A DNA stretch of 64,000 nucleotides from Pagrus major (Eukaryota; Chordata; Actinopteri; Spariformes; Sparidae), in the NCBI RefSeq assembly GCF_040436345.1, contig NC_133227.1, positions 25,542,671 through 25,606,670 of the forward strand. Reading direction: 5' to 3'. Of the stretch, positions 24,301-39,200 are shown one piece after another. The translations under genes were made by a program, and so were the position numbers. Positions within the stretch are counted from its first letter, which is position 1; every line of letters begins with the position of its first letter. The notes beneath the pieces are model-generated. The model made no database searches and had not been told where the DNA came from. It saw nothing but the letters and a program-made list of their open reading frames with translations.

Positions 24301-27300
24301 TTTGACAAGGATGCTGAATTTGGGAAGCATTATCATGTCTATGCATTTCTGAATAATACGTGCAGAATGTGCCCCTATGAGACTAGAGGTATCTGAAAGA
24401 TTAGATGTGATTGTCGTTCTTCTGTGTCACACCAGTGATGCATATCTGTTGTAGTAATGCACTTCCATCATGGGAAAGTAGCATGAAAGAGCTACAGCTT
24501 GCAGTTAAGAGTGCGAGGACTCTTGTGATACATCAAGCAGGTTGTGAAAGTGCAGGAACTGATGTGAGACATGTAACTAAGAACAAACTTGTAATCAGTT
24601 AAAGAGTGTTGAGATATCAGTTTGGCAGTATTGCTTTGCACTGTTCTCACGACAAGCCGCCTCAGCAGTCATCACCAACAGAGCACACTGCCCTTATCAA
24701 AAACTAGCCTTGCTTAATGTAGATTGTTCTTGGTGTGGTTTTTTTTTTTTAGATATCGCACATGCAAGTTTTGTGCTCAGTGGTTTTAGCTTTTATTTCG
24801 GACCTCTGCCATATGTTTCCCCTTTATGCTGTGTGTCAAATATCTTTTTAATATTTATATTGTATAACCTAGCAGAGTCAAACCACCTGCAGTGACTGAC
24901 AACACCAGGGCCAGCAGTAAAATCCTAACCACCTCAAGCTGGTACAAGACTTTGCAAGTTAAATGTCAAAATGCAGATAACGTACAAAAGCAGGTCAGTG
25001 AGGTTGCTAGATACTCTTTTAATGCAGTCATTTATATAATTGGTGTACAGTCAGAATGTATTTGTGTTGGCTGTTGGCTGTTGTTTGCAGTAGAAATGGT
25101 ACAAAAATGTCTTCAACAGTATTGTGTCGTGGCTGGAGGACAAGCTGCTGGACCTCACAGAAACCTCAGTCACACACAGCCGGAAGAACGTCACACAGCT
25201 TGGACCGAGGGGATATTTATGTAACCGTCTCCCTGTCTCTGACAAACACTAACACACACACACACACATGCACAGATGTTGCAGTGGCAGTGGAGAGAGA
25301 GTAAGGGCTCTTTGAGGTCAGTAAGTTGGCTGATGTCAGACTCACTGCAGTCGAAGAAACTTGAATTCTTTGTTGTAACCTTTAGCAGTATACACATTGG
25401 CCAGGAGCAGCTGCAGATACCTTGCCGCACTGTTGCAGACTTTGTATCACTGTCAGATTAAATTATTTCTGTTATCTCTCCTCGGTTTATTCTTTCCATC
25501 CCCCCTAACCTAAATAGTCTGTTGTGTCTGTATGGATACATGAATATGCACATGCTTTCCAGGGAAATAAATCAAGTGAAGGCAAGAATATAAAATGTAA
25601 CTGCACCAACAAATCAGTTTTTTAAATCAGCTACATTTGGCAACTTAATAATATAATTAGATATTAAAATGTTGATATCTTGATTTTTTAAAAACAGTTT
25701 ATTCCCAGGGATTTCCGATGAGGTCATTAATTACATCCCCCATTAAATTTATATGATTTTATATGTTCAAATATCTCTGAGACACAAATGTATATGATGG
25801 ATGTAGAGGTGGGCTGACAATTTTAGATCAGGACGGCATCCACAATCTGCTTTTCAGGCAAATAATAAAGATCGCTGTATTTAATGTTCTCTTACTTCGG
25901 TTTCCAAACTTCACATAATGTCATTGACAAACAGATCAAACTAACAGAGTGATGTAGCCAACTAGATAAAGTTGCTGCTAGTGGCTCCCCCTTGGGAAAT
26001 GTATTGTGAACTATGCAATGTAAGTTATAGCGAGCAACATGGCAGATAAGGAGCTTGTGTTTGATATTTCATGGTCAAATGGAGAATTTCATAAGCTCTT
26101 TCAAGTCTGGCTATAGAATACAGTTTGGATCTTTGATCATGATTGCAATTAAATAGATGATTATAATTTTTCATCCAGATTGCCTGTTCGTAGATGCATG
26201 CATGTGTCTCTACCCAAGATTATAGGTTACTGGAGAGAAAAACATTTGCAACCAGCCTGTCTTGTTAGTATCGTTGCTTAATAAGGGAAAAGAAGTGGAA
26301 AATGCCACATTTCTATTTTGGTCTGAAATGACTCAGGTTTTTTTTTATAATTTTCAACTCCAGTTGGTTTTATTTCTAGCCTTCCATAAGATTCAGATGA
26401 TGTAGCGCAAAACTTTCAACCTTAACCGCAGTCCGAGTTCAGGAACTTGCGGCAGATCGGTAATGGCAAAAGTTTCAGTTCTTCCTGCTGCTAACTTTTA
26501 CTTTGCATCAGACTTCACCAAACTTACCACCATCCATTATTTTTAAAGGAAGAATTAAAGCGGTATATAAACATCTGGGAAGCTTTTACTTACAAGAGTC
26601 TGGTTTCTTTTTAGCTATTTGTTTCCCTTCTCTTCCTTCAAAGACTTCTTTTGTTAGGAGCACATTTCCGCATGTGTGATTTTAAATGTATTGAAGAAGG
26701 AAAGATGGAGAGAAGGGGAAAGGGAACAAAAAGGCGAGAGGAACAAAAAGAGTGGGAATTTGAAACGACACTCAAACAAATCCCCACTGTCACTCTCTTA
26801 TCACAGCTCGCTCTGGCAGTCAGCAGTCGGGGCTCGCTGCTGTTGCTGCCTCTGTACTGTCCAGCTCACACAGTGCTCCTGCGATCACCTGACAGTCTCA
26901 TGTTGTTGTGTGAATTTAGTTCACCGCTATTCTTAGACCCTGCTTTGGCTGAGAGAGGAGAGGAAAGAAGAGAGAGGAATAGAGAGGGAGAGGGCTGGGG
27001 AAAGACTGGCAGACTCGCAATGATGCCCAGGTAGGAGTCGGTAATATTTAACCAGGCTTGTGTGCATCCAAGTGGGCATGGTAGTGTTGGTCAATGGAGG
27101 TTTGAAAACAATGCTTGTGTTTGTTTTAAGCCTTGTTTTCTAAGTGTTGGCAACCTGTGGCTGTTTCCAGCTGGACAGCACTTGTAATTTGACGAAGCAC
27201 GGCTGTAGTTTTAAGCGTCAGGCGCTGTGGTGATGACAAGGATTGATTTTACTGTTTTGGGCCAATGTTATATAATGAAGAATAATGGGTTTGTGGTGAG

Positions 27301-30300
27301 CCACGCCTTCTCTTTTTCTTATTGAATAAGAAACAACTGTTTTCTATCTGTGTGTTTGGGTGGAGTTGTAGTTCAAAGAGTTCATGTTTTAATTATCTCT
27401 GATTGATAACTTTTGTTAAGGATGTCGGCGAGTCATTTCAAAAACCTACTTGTTGTCATCTTGACATTTTGGAAATGTAGCCTAAATAAAAATTTTGAAA
27501 GGGCTTGTGTTGTAAGATCAACAGGTTGTACAAGGAAATGAATACGTGTACGCGTGTGTGTGTGAGAGTATCTTTTGAGTCATTTTGGGTTCAGACAATC
27601 AAGGTCAAAGCAGTACAAGTATGTAACAGTCATGAAGTCATGTGCTGCTTTTATGAATGACTCTCTCTTCTGTCAACGCTGTGACTGTCACAAGCTCACT
27701 GATGGGATACTTCCTCCTTTGCTCTCATCTTTCTGTCAAATAGCATTTCTGTTTTCTATGTCTGATTTATCTAAGCTTAATTCTGTTTTTCCTCCATCGA
27801 TGTTCAATGTTAGCTACATTTTCTCATTCTGATTTTCTTCTGCTGCTTTCAGCATTTGTTTTTTGTCTCTGTTGTTTCCCTCTAGCTCTTGTTTTGAATC
27901 CCATCTGGATTTCTGCTGTTTGTCTTTTCCTTACTTTAGGAAAGTTATTTCACTCTTTGCTGTTGCTGATCAAACAGCTCTGTTGGTTTAGCCATCTTTC
28001 TTGCTTTCTGTGCTGTTTTTATCCCTTCTTCCTCACTCTGTTTTCGCTCTGTTTTCTCTCTGTTATGTTTAAAACAAAGGAGGCAGTGAACTTGGTGTCA
28101 AATTATGCAGATCTCCTCTGGGCAGATCTGAAAACAACGCATCATCTTATTTTTGCAATTGTTGCACCCAGATTTGGCAAGAAAATGAACAGGATTATTT
28201 ACCTTTTGAGCAATGTTGAATTTTGTTCATTCACAGTTGTCTTAGAACAGTAAATATTGGATTACAAAGGCTAAATCAGTTGGTGCTGGTTGCAAAAAAA
28301 GATTACTCCAAGATGCCGTAGTATCAACCAAAACATACAATGATGGACATAAGCTGAACACATTAAGTAACCAACAGTCAAATTAATATAGATACCACTC
28401 ATAAAAGCCGGTAGTCCAATTTCAAGGAGGCATGTGACATACTAAGATGACCGCCTGATGTGTAATCTTACACACAAGTCTATGAGCTGAACATTAACCA
28501 AGCACATACAATGCAATTTGAGCTCATTATGTAAGCCAGGAAGGCATTACGTCAACAGTTTAGCACTCAGGCTGGATAAGAGGTTGGGTCTCCTGCTCGG
28601 ACAGGAGCCAGGAGAAGAAAGCTGAAGATACATGTTTTTTTTTTATCTGGAAAGTGATCGGCGTTTTCTTCCATTAACCATTGGTCTGAACAACAGAGCA
28701 GAAGAAGAAGTATCTTAATCGTGTTCAACTCATGCATGGTATGTTGAGCAATTACATCAATCGCGGCCACATCTCTGTATTGTTCTAAAAGGAGTGTACA
28801 ATGAGAGTCAGACAGTATGGTCAGTTATGTTTAATTGAATTATGGGTCAGTACTGCCTGGTTGTCACCATCACACCATCAGCTTGCACACCTTTTCCAAG
28901 TAAATGTAAAAACCCCAAGTTTGGGCATATTTGAGTATGACTCAATGCTGTTCCCGAAGAAAAATATCAGAATACCTTCCTTAACAACCTGTGGCTAGAA
29001 TACTAATAATAACCTTTTGAACTATGCATAAAGAATCTGCAAGGAAGGACTCCAGCAGTGTCAACAAATAATACATGTTTTTGGTTAGTTTGTGAGAACT
29101 TGCTACATGCCTAAAAGGTCAGTAATGCCTAAGCCAGGTCCAAGGGGGCCTATTGGAGCCTCATGAACAGATGGTGTTGGTGTTACAAGCTTTTCTGAAT
29201 GTGTGTGTGAGAGAGACAGAGGTGTCTGTCTGCTGAATCCCTCAACAGACACAATGGAGGTGGTGTTATCCTGCAGTTTCGAGGCAACCCTAACACCTCT
29301 TCTTCCAATAGGTTTTTTGATGCCAAAAGCCACTCATCAATAGTAGTATAACCTTTCCTGCATGTGCTTCATGTTTAAATGTAATGGCAGTACATCAGCC
29401 TCAACTGTGAAGCCACCTCAGGAAGTGGTTGGTGGCAAAGGTTGGCTCAAGATGTTTTGCCTAAAACTAGGTTTTGAAATGTATCTGAAAGTCGAACCAT
29501 TGCAAAGACAAAATAATTGTAAGACAGGACCCAAAGTTTACATACATACAACACAGTCACATGCTGGGGGGTGGCAGATGCAACTGTGTATTGAATACCC
29601 ACAATGCCTAATTTAAATTCAGGTGGTGGTTCTGGTCCATATCGTTTGGCACTGCTTCTAGCAAGTACAAACAAAGTGAGCGATGGGATTGAATCCTGGA
29701 AATGTTTCCAGCTTACTGTACAATCAATGTTGCCCCAAAAAATAACTCTTGTGTAGTTGCCTCTCAAGGCCCCATCTAACAAACGACGTTGGTTTAACAA
29801 CTTTAACACTGCAGCAGGTTGCAGCACATGACTCCCTCCACCTGCTCCCTTGCTAGACTGAACCGTTTCACCTCCAGGAATGATGGTCATACTTTGACAC
29901 CACTGTTTGGTAAATAGTAGCTCACATGCATGGGAATGTACACACAGACACACATGCTGAACCATCCTACCACAAAGGTATTCCCTGCCCCGTCTCTCAC
30001 TGAAGCTCACTGACCAACAATTTGAATGCCGCTTTTGAATGTGTTTGTTATTTTGGTGGCAAGTGAAACAGACTTAACTGTTCTTTTTCCACCCCTCCCC
30101 ACCAACCCATTTACTATAAACACTTGTGTTTAGGGACGCTCCCTGCTCCCCAATAAAAGGCTATAATTAGGTCCAGCTCTGTGTGCATCTGCCTGACCCA
30201 TCTATCCGTAAGATCAGACAGAAATCCTCGACTGTCTATCTGTTTGTCCAATCCCCTGTCACCTTTATAGCCCCACTCAATCATCCCAGGGACACAGTTT

Positions 30301-33300
30301 CCCCCAGAGGAAGAGGTGACTACCAGAGCACCCCGGGAAGACCTGCTTGTACCCACAGCGAAATACAAATATGCAACAACATCCTTGACAATATTACCTC
30401 AGATGACCAGCATTAATAAGATGAGCTGAATGAAACCAAGTGTTACCTAGCAACAGCCATAGAGCAGGCCTGCCAGTAAAAACAGCTTAGCTGTTACTTA
30501 ACTGTTGGACAGTGTTTCCTGCCAGAAGAAATGCAACAGTGCTAGAGTCTGTAACGGTGTAAAATCTACTACCCTAAATCCCCATCATGGTGATAAACAT
30601 GCATTATTTTTCAGCTACTTATCTTGAGTTGCTTTGAGGTCAGTCTTTGTAGTAACTTGCACAGCATCAGCTTTGATTGTTGACTAATACAGCCTTTTAT
30701 TAGTTAAGAAATGTTTAGTTGATTGTTTGTTTGTTTTTTTTAAACAAATTAGGTATTACTTTTGGATAGTAATAACTAAAAATGGTAAATTTGAGCTTGG
30801 CTAATCAGCTTCATCAGGACTGTGATCAAACCACACTGTAGATCTGCAACAGAAGCAAACAATCCATCACCTGTCATCACGTATTGATTGAGCTGTTGCT
30901 TAATTGTGATTGGTGGAGACGAATACATGACATCACCTTTTTCCAACTGAGCCCTGCCCATTTTAAAATGGTGAGAATAGTAAGAAAAAGAACACAAATA
31001 CAGAAATCTCTCCTGTGTTTAACAAAACCGGTTGAAACTTAAGAAAAACAGAAAACTGTGTCTCATGTAGGATCCTGTTACTCATTGTAAGGGGCTGATA
31101 GATGAAATGCATTGCTGCAAAGAGACAATGACACAATTCAACAGATCAGAAAATGAATAATACGGGGGCTCTTCACCGTAGAGTTTCATGTCGAATTAGG
31201 CTCATTGCCTTGAGCAAAATATTAATAGTCAGTCAACTCATCTAGTGGAGCAGCAGACTGGTTATTCTTGGTGTCACATGTGTAACTGTATGAAAGTACA
31301 CCAGGGAGGAGCTGCAAACAATATAACAGTGCCGTATATTCCCTGGAGTGTCTTGAGTAGCTGCTTCTTGTCTGGATACACAGTAAATCTGTAGTGGTGG
31401 GTGGGTCGTAGGCTGTCTTGGCTTATCTTTGTTGCTCCCTACTGGTTGAGGTATGAGATGGATGAATGGTAGTTATGGAATGGCGTCTCTTGGCTCTGCT
31501 ATGACCTCTGGGAAGGATGACTGCGTAAACAGATTTTTTGAACTTGCTAGTATATAATTTCTACCTTTTTGTAGACCGATTACTCACATCTGAATCTTTA
31601 ACTGAGCTTGTGATTGAGTTGCATTTTGGGTAATGTGATGTCTTGAGAAGGAAGAAAAATGCTTGGTGCATGGTCCCCTTTTTAAACTGTCTATTGTGAG
31701 TCTAGCAGTGTTAGAGTGCAAGGCCAAATTGGTGTTGTATTCATATTCTGTACTATTCTTGAGATGTCTCAAATCTCAAGTAGTCCAGTTTTAGAATAGA
31801 ATAGAAAAAATACTTGTCTAACTTTTGCATACAAAAAAAGCAGAAATTTGTCTTTGTTTAGATTTAAAAAACACAATATATCACACTGCATAGAAACAAG
31901 ACAGGAGCTGCAATAAAAAGGGCACCAGTTACTTGATATGCCATAGGTCACTGATAGCCCCATGCACACAGCTTTTTATTCTGATGTGCAAAGTATTTTG
32001 ACTTAGAAACTAACAAATCATTAACCTCATTAAATATAAAACCCTTGTAGACCTTTTCAGACATGTTAGTCTGAAAATGGCAGGAAAAATGTTGAAATTA
32101 GATTGTTAAAGTCTTTTTTTATTCTGTTTTATTTAGACAAAGTAATGAATTATGTCAGTGCTCAGTTATCAGATTAATAATTTATAAGGTTTATTCAAAG
32201 AATTGGTATATTACAGTGAATAAGTTGTATTGTTGCTCCGCTGCTTCCTTCAGTACTCTGCTGCACCAGATTGTTTTGGAAGTGTTTTGTTACTGGAGCA
32301 TGACCTCATTGTCTCTAATGTGCAAATTTTCTGAAATGCTTAAAAGATGTTTGAAGAAGATGTGAAATGTTTCTTCACTTTTCCCATTCACTCAGTCTCA
32401 CTGATGTCTGCTTCTCTATCAGTTTATTTCTACCTATAAGTGCATTATGTTATCTCTTATCTCCCTACTTTGTCTGTCTTCACCTCTTTTGATTCCGCTC
32501 ACATCTGTCCATTCTTCCTCCCATCTAGCTGGCCGATCCCCCAGCTGGAGCCCAGTCAGATCAGGCTGATAGTCTACCAGGACTGCGAGAGGCGTGGCAG
32601 AAATGTCCTCTTCGACTCCAATGCCAAAAAGAGAGGAACGGAGGAAACCCCCATCACAGTGAGTCACATGTTTGTATCGTGTGTGTTGCCACTTGGAAGC
32701 CCATCCTTAGTTTTATTGATGGGAATTAAAATGTTCCAGGTTTTGCTGTAATCAGAGGTCAACTGACGTAGTAGAGAAGATGCAGGTCCTGTTTCAAGGT
32801 CTGAAATATTAAAAGATTACTTTGATAGGAAATCTGATTCCTATTCCTATTCTTCTTTCCTATATCCTTTTTCTTACCCTCCATATTTCTTATTCTTTTT
32901 CTTTGCAGTCACAGGTAATGGTGTTTCTTCTTTGTTCAATTCGCTCCCTGGTAGCATTTAAAAGGTTTTAAAATCTAAAAACAGCCTGAGCAAAGACAAG
33001 CAGAGAGATGGTAACTAGCAGTCTCAGAGGCGTGACATGCAACAGAAGTCATGTGACTGTTTAATGGCGTTCAGAGGACACAAGCTGCACCTTATCCTGC
33101 TTATCCTGCAGGACGCCTCACTGCCCCACAGTGAACAGCGTCTGACCGAAGGATGAAGCGTGGAAAGCAGGGAACAAGTCCTGTTCATGGGCATGTTTTT
33201 GTTTATGAATTAGACTTTCATTTACTTATTATTGAAACAAAAGACAGTAGTAAATAATGGGATTTCTCCAGTGACATCTTTTATTTTCTCTGCTGTTTCT

Positions 33301-36241
33301 AAAAGAAAAGGTCCAGTCTACAAACAACATCCTTTTTCTACAGCAAGTCTGCAGGCAGATATCCCCTAAAACAAGTCCTCTACTTTTGTGTGTCAGTGAG
33401 TGCATGAGACTCAGCACTGGTTAATTGTCAACACACCCATGTCAGCCAGTGAGACACGGCGATAACACTTGTTTTACTCCAGCGTCTAGAAGCTATTGTT
33501 GCACACACCCTGATAAAGACTGCTAAACATATCAATTATGTCCTTTGACTGCCAGTCTTGGGTGTACAGCCTCTCCCATGCTTCACCTGTCAGCTGATTT
33601 TTCCATGAAGCACTGACTCACAGTCACCACTTTTTTTCCCCTTTTGAATTTTGAATAACCTGCCTAATATTTTCATAACGCTGCCGTGTGTTCCTGTCTG
33701 ACCCCGACCGGTTTGTTCTGGTGCTCTTATCTCCAATAATAATAGCCTCAGCTGACAGCTCATGTGTAAGCAGCATTCTTTCATCCTCACATGACAGCCC
33801 TGTCACTCGCTGACTGTCGTTCTCTCTGTCTTCGCCTGTCCCTGCTCTCGTCTCACCCTCTCTAAATTCACCCCCGTTCTGCATCTTGCTTTTCTAATCT
33901 ATCTGCTGTCTCCCTTTAAAGTCCTGTTTACTGTCCTATGCTTTTGTAAATTATTCCGGTTATCTTGGTCTTTCCTATAGTATGTCTGTAATCTTTTATA
34001 AACCACTCTCTACCTTACTTTACCTTTACCTGCCTGCTTTTCTCTCAGCTGTCCATCTATCAACTCATTTCTAATCCTCTTTCACAACTGAAATCTCTCT
34101 GACTTTCCATCCTCCCTAAATCTCTCTTTACCTGTCCCCTTGTTTCCTTTTTCCATGCCATTCTCTTCCTGTCTTTGCAGTGTCTTGTAGTTTCTTACGC
34201 TTAAGAGCTTAAGATTCTCTGCATGCTGCCTCAATTTCTCTCATCTGTCAGTCTGCCTCATTATCATGTCCGTAACCTTGACATCAGACAGAAACGCAAA
34301 GAGGCTGTTCACATTTGGTATCAACATCTTTGAGTGATCCGATCACAAGTGGATAGGTGTAAACATCACCAATGCTCATTGAGGACGTGTTTGAGATCTG
34401 ATAACTCAGAGGTGGTCCGGCCTGCATGTGACCAAATTCTTTCAGCAGTATGTACGCACATGTGTCTTGGGCCACATTGAAGGACCACCTACTCTGCTGA
34501 AGTCCTCTGTGAAACCAGAAGAAGTGACAACAACAGGCAGACTGGATTACAGGCTGTCACTGTAATGCAAAATACATATTTGGGCTCTCCCAATGCTTCA
34601 ATTAACCATTGAACTAGCAACCGCAATATCCCTAAACTCCCTTACAAACCATGTGATTATAGGAGTTGTTGAGTGAAGAGAAACTTGACAAACTTTGCAG
34701 AACTTTGCTACAACGAATTCAAAATTAGTATTTCCTTCTTGTAAATTCGGCAGTAAATGCAATACATTTAGTTGTGTCTTTCCTTGTAAAAAGTGACAAT
34801 TTTGTCATGGCACCACTGTTCCAGCCTGTCTGTTTCCATGTCTAAAGTGCGTCTTTCCTTCCAACATTTAGCAGTTTTTTTTTAACTGCTATTTCAACTC
34901 ATTGTTATACACTTTGTTATAGGTAAACATATCAAATTTCACAAATACAGTAAACAAGTTTTTCCTCACTCGAATCGAGGGTCTAAGGACAGAGGATGTC
35001 GTTCACTGTACAGATTGTGAATCCCATTGAGGCAATGTGATTGATTTTGAGCTATATAAATAAAATTTATTTGAATGTGAATGTTTAACACAAATGGTTA
35101 CTCAAGATGTATGTCAAGGTGCATGTTAATGCCTGGTGTGAACTGACGGGTATAAAGCTGTCCACTTGTGATTGGATCAAATGTGAACAGCCTCACACAC
35201 ACCCTGACATTGAAAATTTGATTGTCTGTTTGCTAAACTTTTGGACATTTGGATTTACTGAGGCTCTACATTTGGATTGGACTACATTTGGATTAACTGG
35301 AAGAGTTATGCCCTGTGTGTGTTTTATGCAGTGAATACATAACACTATTAAGCAGTAAAAAGAGTCTGCTGTGTATGTACGTGTTTCCTGGATCAATGTC
35401 AATATTTTTGGTGCATTCTGCACCGTTAGGGCTTTGCCAGACACTGTGTGACTTTCATCACATGATGATTGTTTTTCTGTTGTTGTTTTTTTTCCGTCAA
35501 CTCAATGGAATTTATTTTCGAGAGATCAACAGCAGGAACAAGCAAAGCACAGAGGGTCAGAGAGAATGAGGAATAGAGAAATGGACATAAATGCATGAAT
35601 GGAGAAACGAACAGGGTTGGTGGGGTGTTGGAAAAGACTAAAATGTAAGGAAAGACAGAGAGTCAAATCAAAAGGAAAGAAATGGATGTATCAGAGAAGA
35701 AAGAAAGCTGCAGGAAATAGAGAGGGATGAAGTTGGAGTGGCGGAGGAGGGGAGGGAGGCAGAGAGGGGGAGGGAGGGAGGGAGTGATTGCAGTGCTGCT
35801 CGATCACGAGTTCCCGAAAGAGTCATATGACTGGCAGTCACATGCTGCTGGCCTCTGTGTACACACCTCACATTGCACTGCAGCGGACGCACACACAAAC
35901 ACACTCAGACACACACCCATGTACACACTCAAACACACGCTCGCTCAGAGTCAGCGTGAGTTCATTAGCATGAGTATTAGTCTGTGCATGTGTGTGCTAA
36001 AAAATCACTCACATTAATGAGGGAGAATTGAACAATGTTCAAAGCGGCTTGCAAACACATCTGCAGTGTTTAACTAATGTACTTAAAAAGAGCAAAAAGC
36101 GGTAATCCCTCCTCCCCTGCCTGTTTTCCTCTCCTCATCTCATTCTGTTTCTTTGTCTGCCTCTCATTTTCCCCCGTTCCTTTCTCTTCCTCTCTTACAT
36201 TGGCAGCGACAGTGGTTTCAAGTGAGCCATTACCAGAGCCT

Positions 36242-36286
<45 letters not shown>

Positions 36287-39200
36287 ACACACAGAAACTG
36301 ACACACACCCTCCCCCTCCGCTCCCCACCCTCCTAAATGCATTCCTCTTGAATAGTCTGCCAAGTTGAGAAGGCACATGACACAGGCTGATTGAGCTCAC
36401 ATTGCTTTTAGTTTGCTGTTTACACGACTGCCTCTTGGTTATGTTTCTATGGTTTTTTGACCAGAACAATTCAACTTTCTTTATGTTTTTCCGTTAGAAG
36501 TTTACTTGATAAAGGCCAGTGACTTTATATTTTTTGGACTTATTAAAATGTCGGGGCGTCAGGGTGAAATTAGAAATAAAATGTGACTTTTTTTATAGGT
36601 TAAGTGTCCTCTCAGTCGTTATGTTTATGTTGGCAGAGGCCTCCATAACTGAAATCCTCCAGCAATAAAATCCTCGTGCCTTTGTTATCTAGTCCCACGT
36701 GAACGGACTGTTCCCACATAAATGTGCACAAACCTTTTCAGGAGTAAACGCATAAATCAACGTCTGCATCTGTCTTGGTGATTTCTTGTACTGTGCATAA
36801 ATATAGCTAAAGATTCCAGCTCCCTTTTGTTGCCTTAATTGTGGCATGTTCTTTTTGTTTTGCCGTTTAGTCTCCAATTATTCTTTGAGAATGAGAAGTA
36901 AATATCAACCAAAAAGCAACATTAAAAGTCTGATAATTGCTGGTAAAGCTACTTGGTCAATAAAGGAGCCTTTTTATAGGCTTCTCTATATTTGAAAGGG
37001 AAAGGAAAAGGAAAAATTCGGCTGATGAAAATATGGAAGTGGTACACTTTATACTCCACCAGTTGTTTATATCTTAATGGCTGCAAACAAAGCAGCAAAA
37101 CATAGTGCTTTTTCATCATTAAGTCAAGGTCTATAAGCTCAAATCTATATGGGCATAAAATGAGGATTAGGCCTTCCAGTGTATTAAGTGTATTGTGTTT
37201 TACAGATGTAACTTCTGCAGAGTTAAATGAGCCTGTTTTCACCCCATAGAGCACTGAGGCCCAGGTGAAGATGTTCGGGAAATGCTGCCAGCTCCGTCCT
37301 ACGGGAGGCAGCAGCAGTTCCCTGGATAGCTCCTCCTCCTGCACCTCTGAAACCAAGGAAACCAAGGAGCAGGGCCTGCGCTTCCCGGTAAAACATATCT
37401 GAGATGCATATGAAGCCACTCATATACACATGTAAATTGCATGTGTATACTTCCAGGTCCAGCTGGAACTATACAAAATATTTAGTTCAAATCTTTTTAA
37501 GGGTAATAACATTAAAAGTGTGCTCCTCCCCTCTCACCAGGGTTCGAGGTGTTCGTCTGATGTGGTAATGCTGGGAGAAATGATGTTCGGCTCTGTGGCT
37601 ATGAGCTACAAAGGTTCAACGCTAAAAATCCATCAGATCAGGTAAGAGGTAAAGGGATGCATCTGTTCTGGAAATGGAAGATTTATACAATTAGCTTTTA
37701 CATTTTCAATTGTGTAGTTACTGGAATTTGGGGTTATTTTAAAGGTGTTCAATTGTGAGTTAAAATACAGTAAGTTACAAAAGAAGGGAAGGATACAAGA
37801 GGAACAAGAAAGAAAAGGAGAAGTTGTAAATTGAGGTGGAACAAGAGGCAAATGAGGCTGGATGTGAAAGATACACTAACCTGCACTATCACAAAAATTA
37901 AGCACACATGCTGATAATCTTTGTCCCCGTGCTATCCTCCTATCAGATCGCCACCTCAGCTGATGCTGAGTAAGGTCTTCACCGCCAGGACGGGAGGCAG
38001 TGTGTACGGCAGCCTCAACACGTAAGCACACACACACATGCTTATCAACACATACACACCCACTTCTTGCTCTGAATCCTATGGCAATTTTTCCATAAGC
38101 CAGTACATGTAGATCTCATCTCATCTCATCACCCTGTCTCTGTCTCTCCATCTGTCTCAGTTATGGCCTATATACCCAATTGTGCTATGGGTACATTTTT
38201 TAAAATCATCCACATGCACCTAACTTTTATTCCTGTTTTGCCGTTTCATCTTCTGCAGGTTACAGGACAGCCTGGAGTTCATTGGGCAGGACGGCAACAC
38301 ACTAAGGCCTGATCAAAACACTGGGGCCAACAGTATGCTAGGGAACATAGGTAAACACAGAGACGCTTCCAGTTTCCTTTCTGATCACTTAATGACCTTA
38401 TTTTTTATAACACCTTTTGTTAAACACATGGCTCGAAGTGCTTTATCAATAAAGATAAGTTAAAAATACAGGACATAGAATGCATCGAAGTGCAGCAGTG
38501 CATTAGTGCAAGGCAAAGCACAGACTATGGTTTCAGACCTGTATTAGGAAAGTCATAGCTAGTTAAAGACCAAAGTGAAGAGACAAGTTCTTAGCTTTTT
38601 TAAAAACGTATTTAGCAAGTTGGCTTCTTGGTTTCTATAGTTGGAAGTCTATAGTTGACAAAGGCTGCATTTTCTTGCTGGCTGTTTCTTCTACTGACGA
38701 CCTGCAATAAACCAGTAGCAGAGAAACGCTGTGTTTTTGAAGGCAAATTATAAAAATAAGGAGAAACTTGTCAATTTTTACTAGAGGGAAATTTTGTTTT
38801 TGTTTCGATCATAGCCTCAGTTTCTTCTTCTACTACATATTCCCATATTATTTTGTTTACCTTGCCTCAGTAACTGTCGGTGCTTATAACTCCCTTTGAG
38901 AGTAACCAAACAACTCAACGAAGGGACACTTTAGTTTATGAAATATTGTTAGTATTTACAGCGTAAGACCAACTCGTTTAGTTTACATTGTTAAAGTGTG
39001 TTGGTAGAACTGTGAAGAAGCAACTGATTTTGTTTCTGTCTTTCTGATGCTTTAACATTCCCGTTTGAATGCAAACCAGGCTGGATAGACTCTGCCAACA
39101 GCACTCCCATACTGCTCCCCTACACTAGCCTCATGAACAGTTGGGGGACTTTCAAACTGGCCTCGCAAGCACAAGTTTTCTCAGCAAATTAGCACAATCG

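Larger units (their letters stand above)
17469..32528 (+). other. fnip1: fnip1 intron 1 (15 kb)
   Basis: I find no independent gene here. The intron holds a (TG)n microsatellite at 21302-21348, a short CA tract near 25252-25268, and fragments of dispersed repeats (for example 21780-21955, ending in GATATATTGCCCAGTCC). It also holds a candidate alternative first exon ending at 27030, described separately. The first 300 bases are CpG-rich and include several CTGCTG words. Confidence 0.7.
32659..37249 (+). other. fnip1: fnip1 intron 2
   Basis: This 4.6 kb intron holds a candidate microexon (32909-32914), a SINE-like dispersed repeat (34971-35085), a GA/GGGA-rich tract (about 35730-35785), CA-rich stretches (35885-35945) and an (AC)n microsatellite (36245-36284). 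No other gene is supported. Confidence 0.7.

Noticed and set aside
27807..28253. Hydrophobic open frame of 148 codons that looks like a membrane protein
   Set aside because: The residues come from a T/C-rich low-complexity tract; there is no homology or exon structure.
29447..30010. Open frame of 187 codons on the minus strand in fnip1 intron 1
   Set aside because: No family resemblance, no splice or promoter context; the length is possible by chance in 15 kb.
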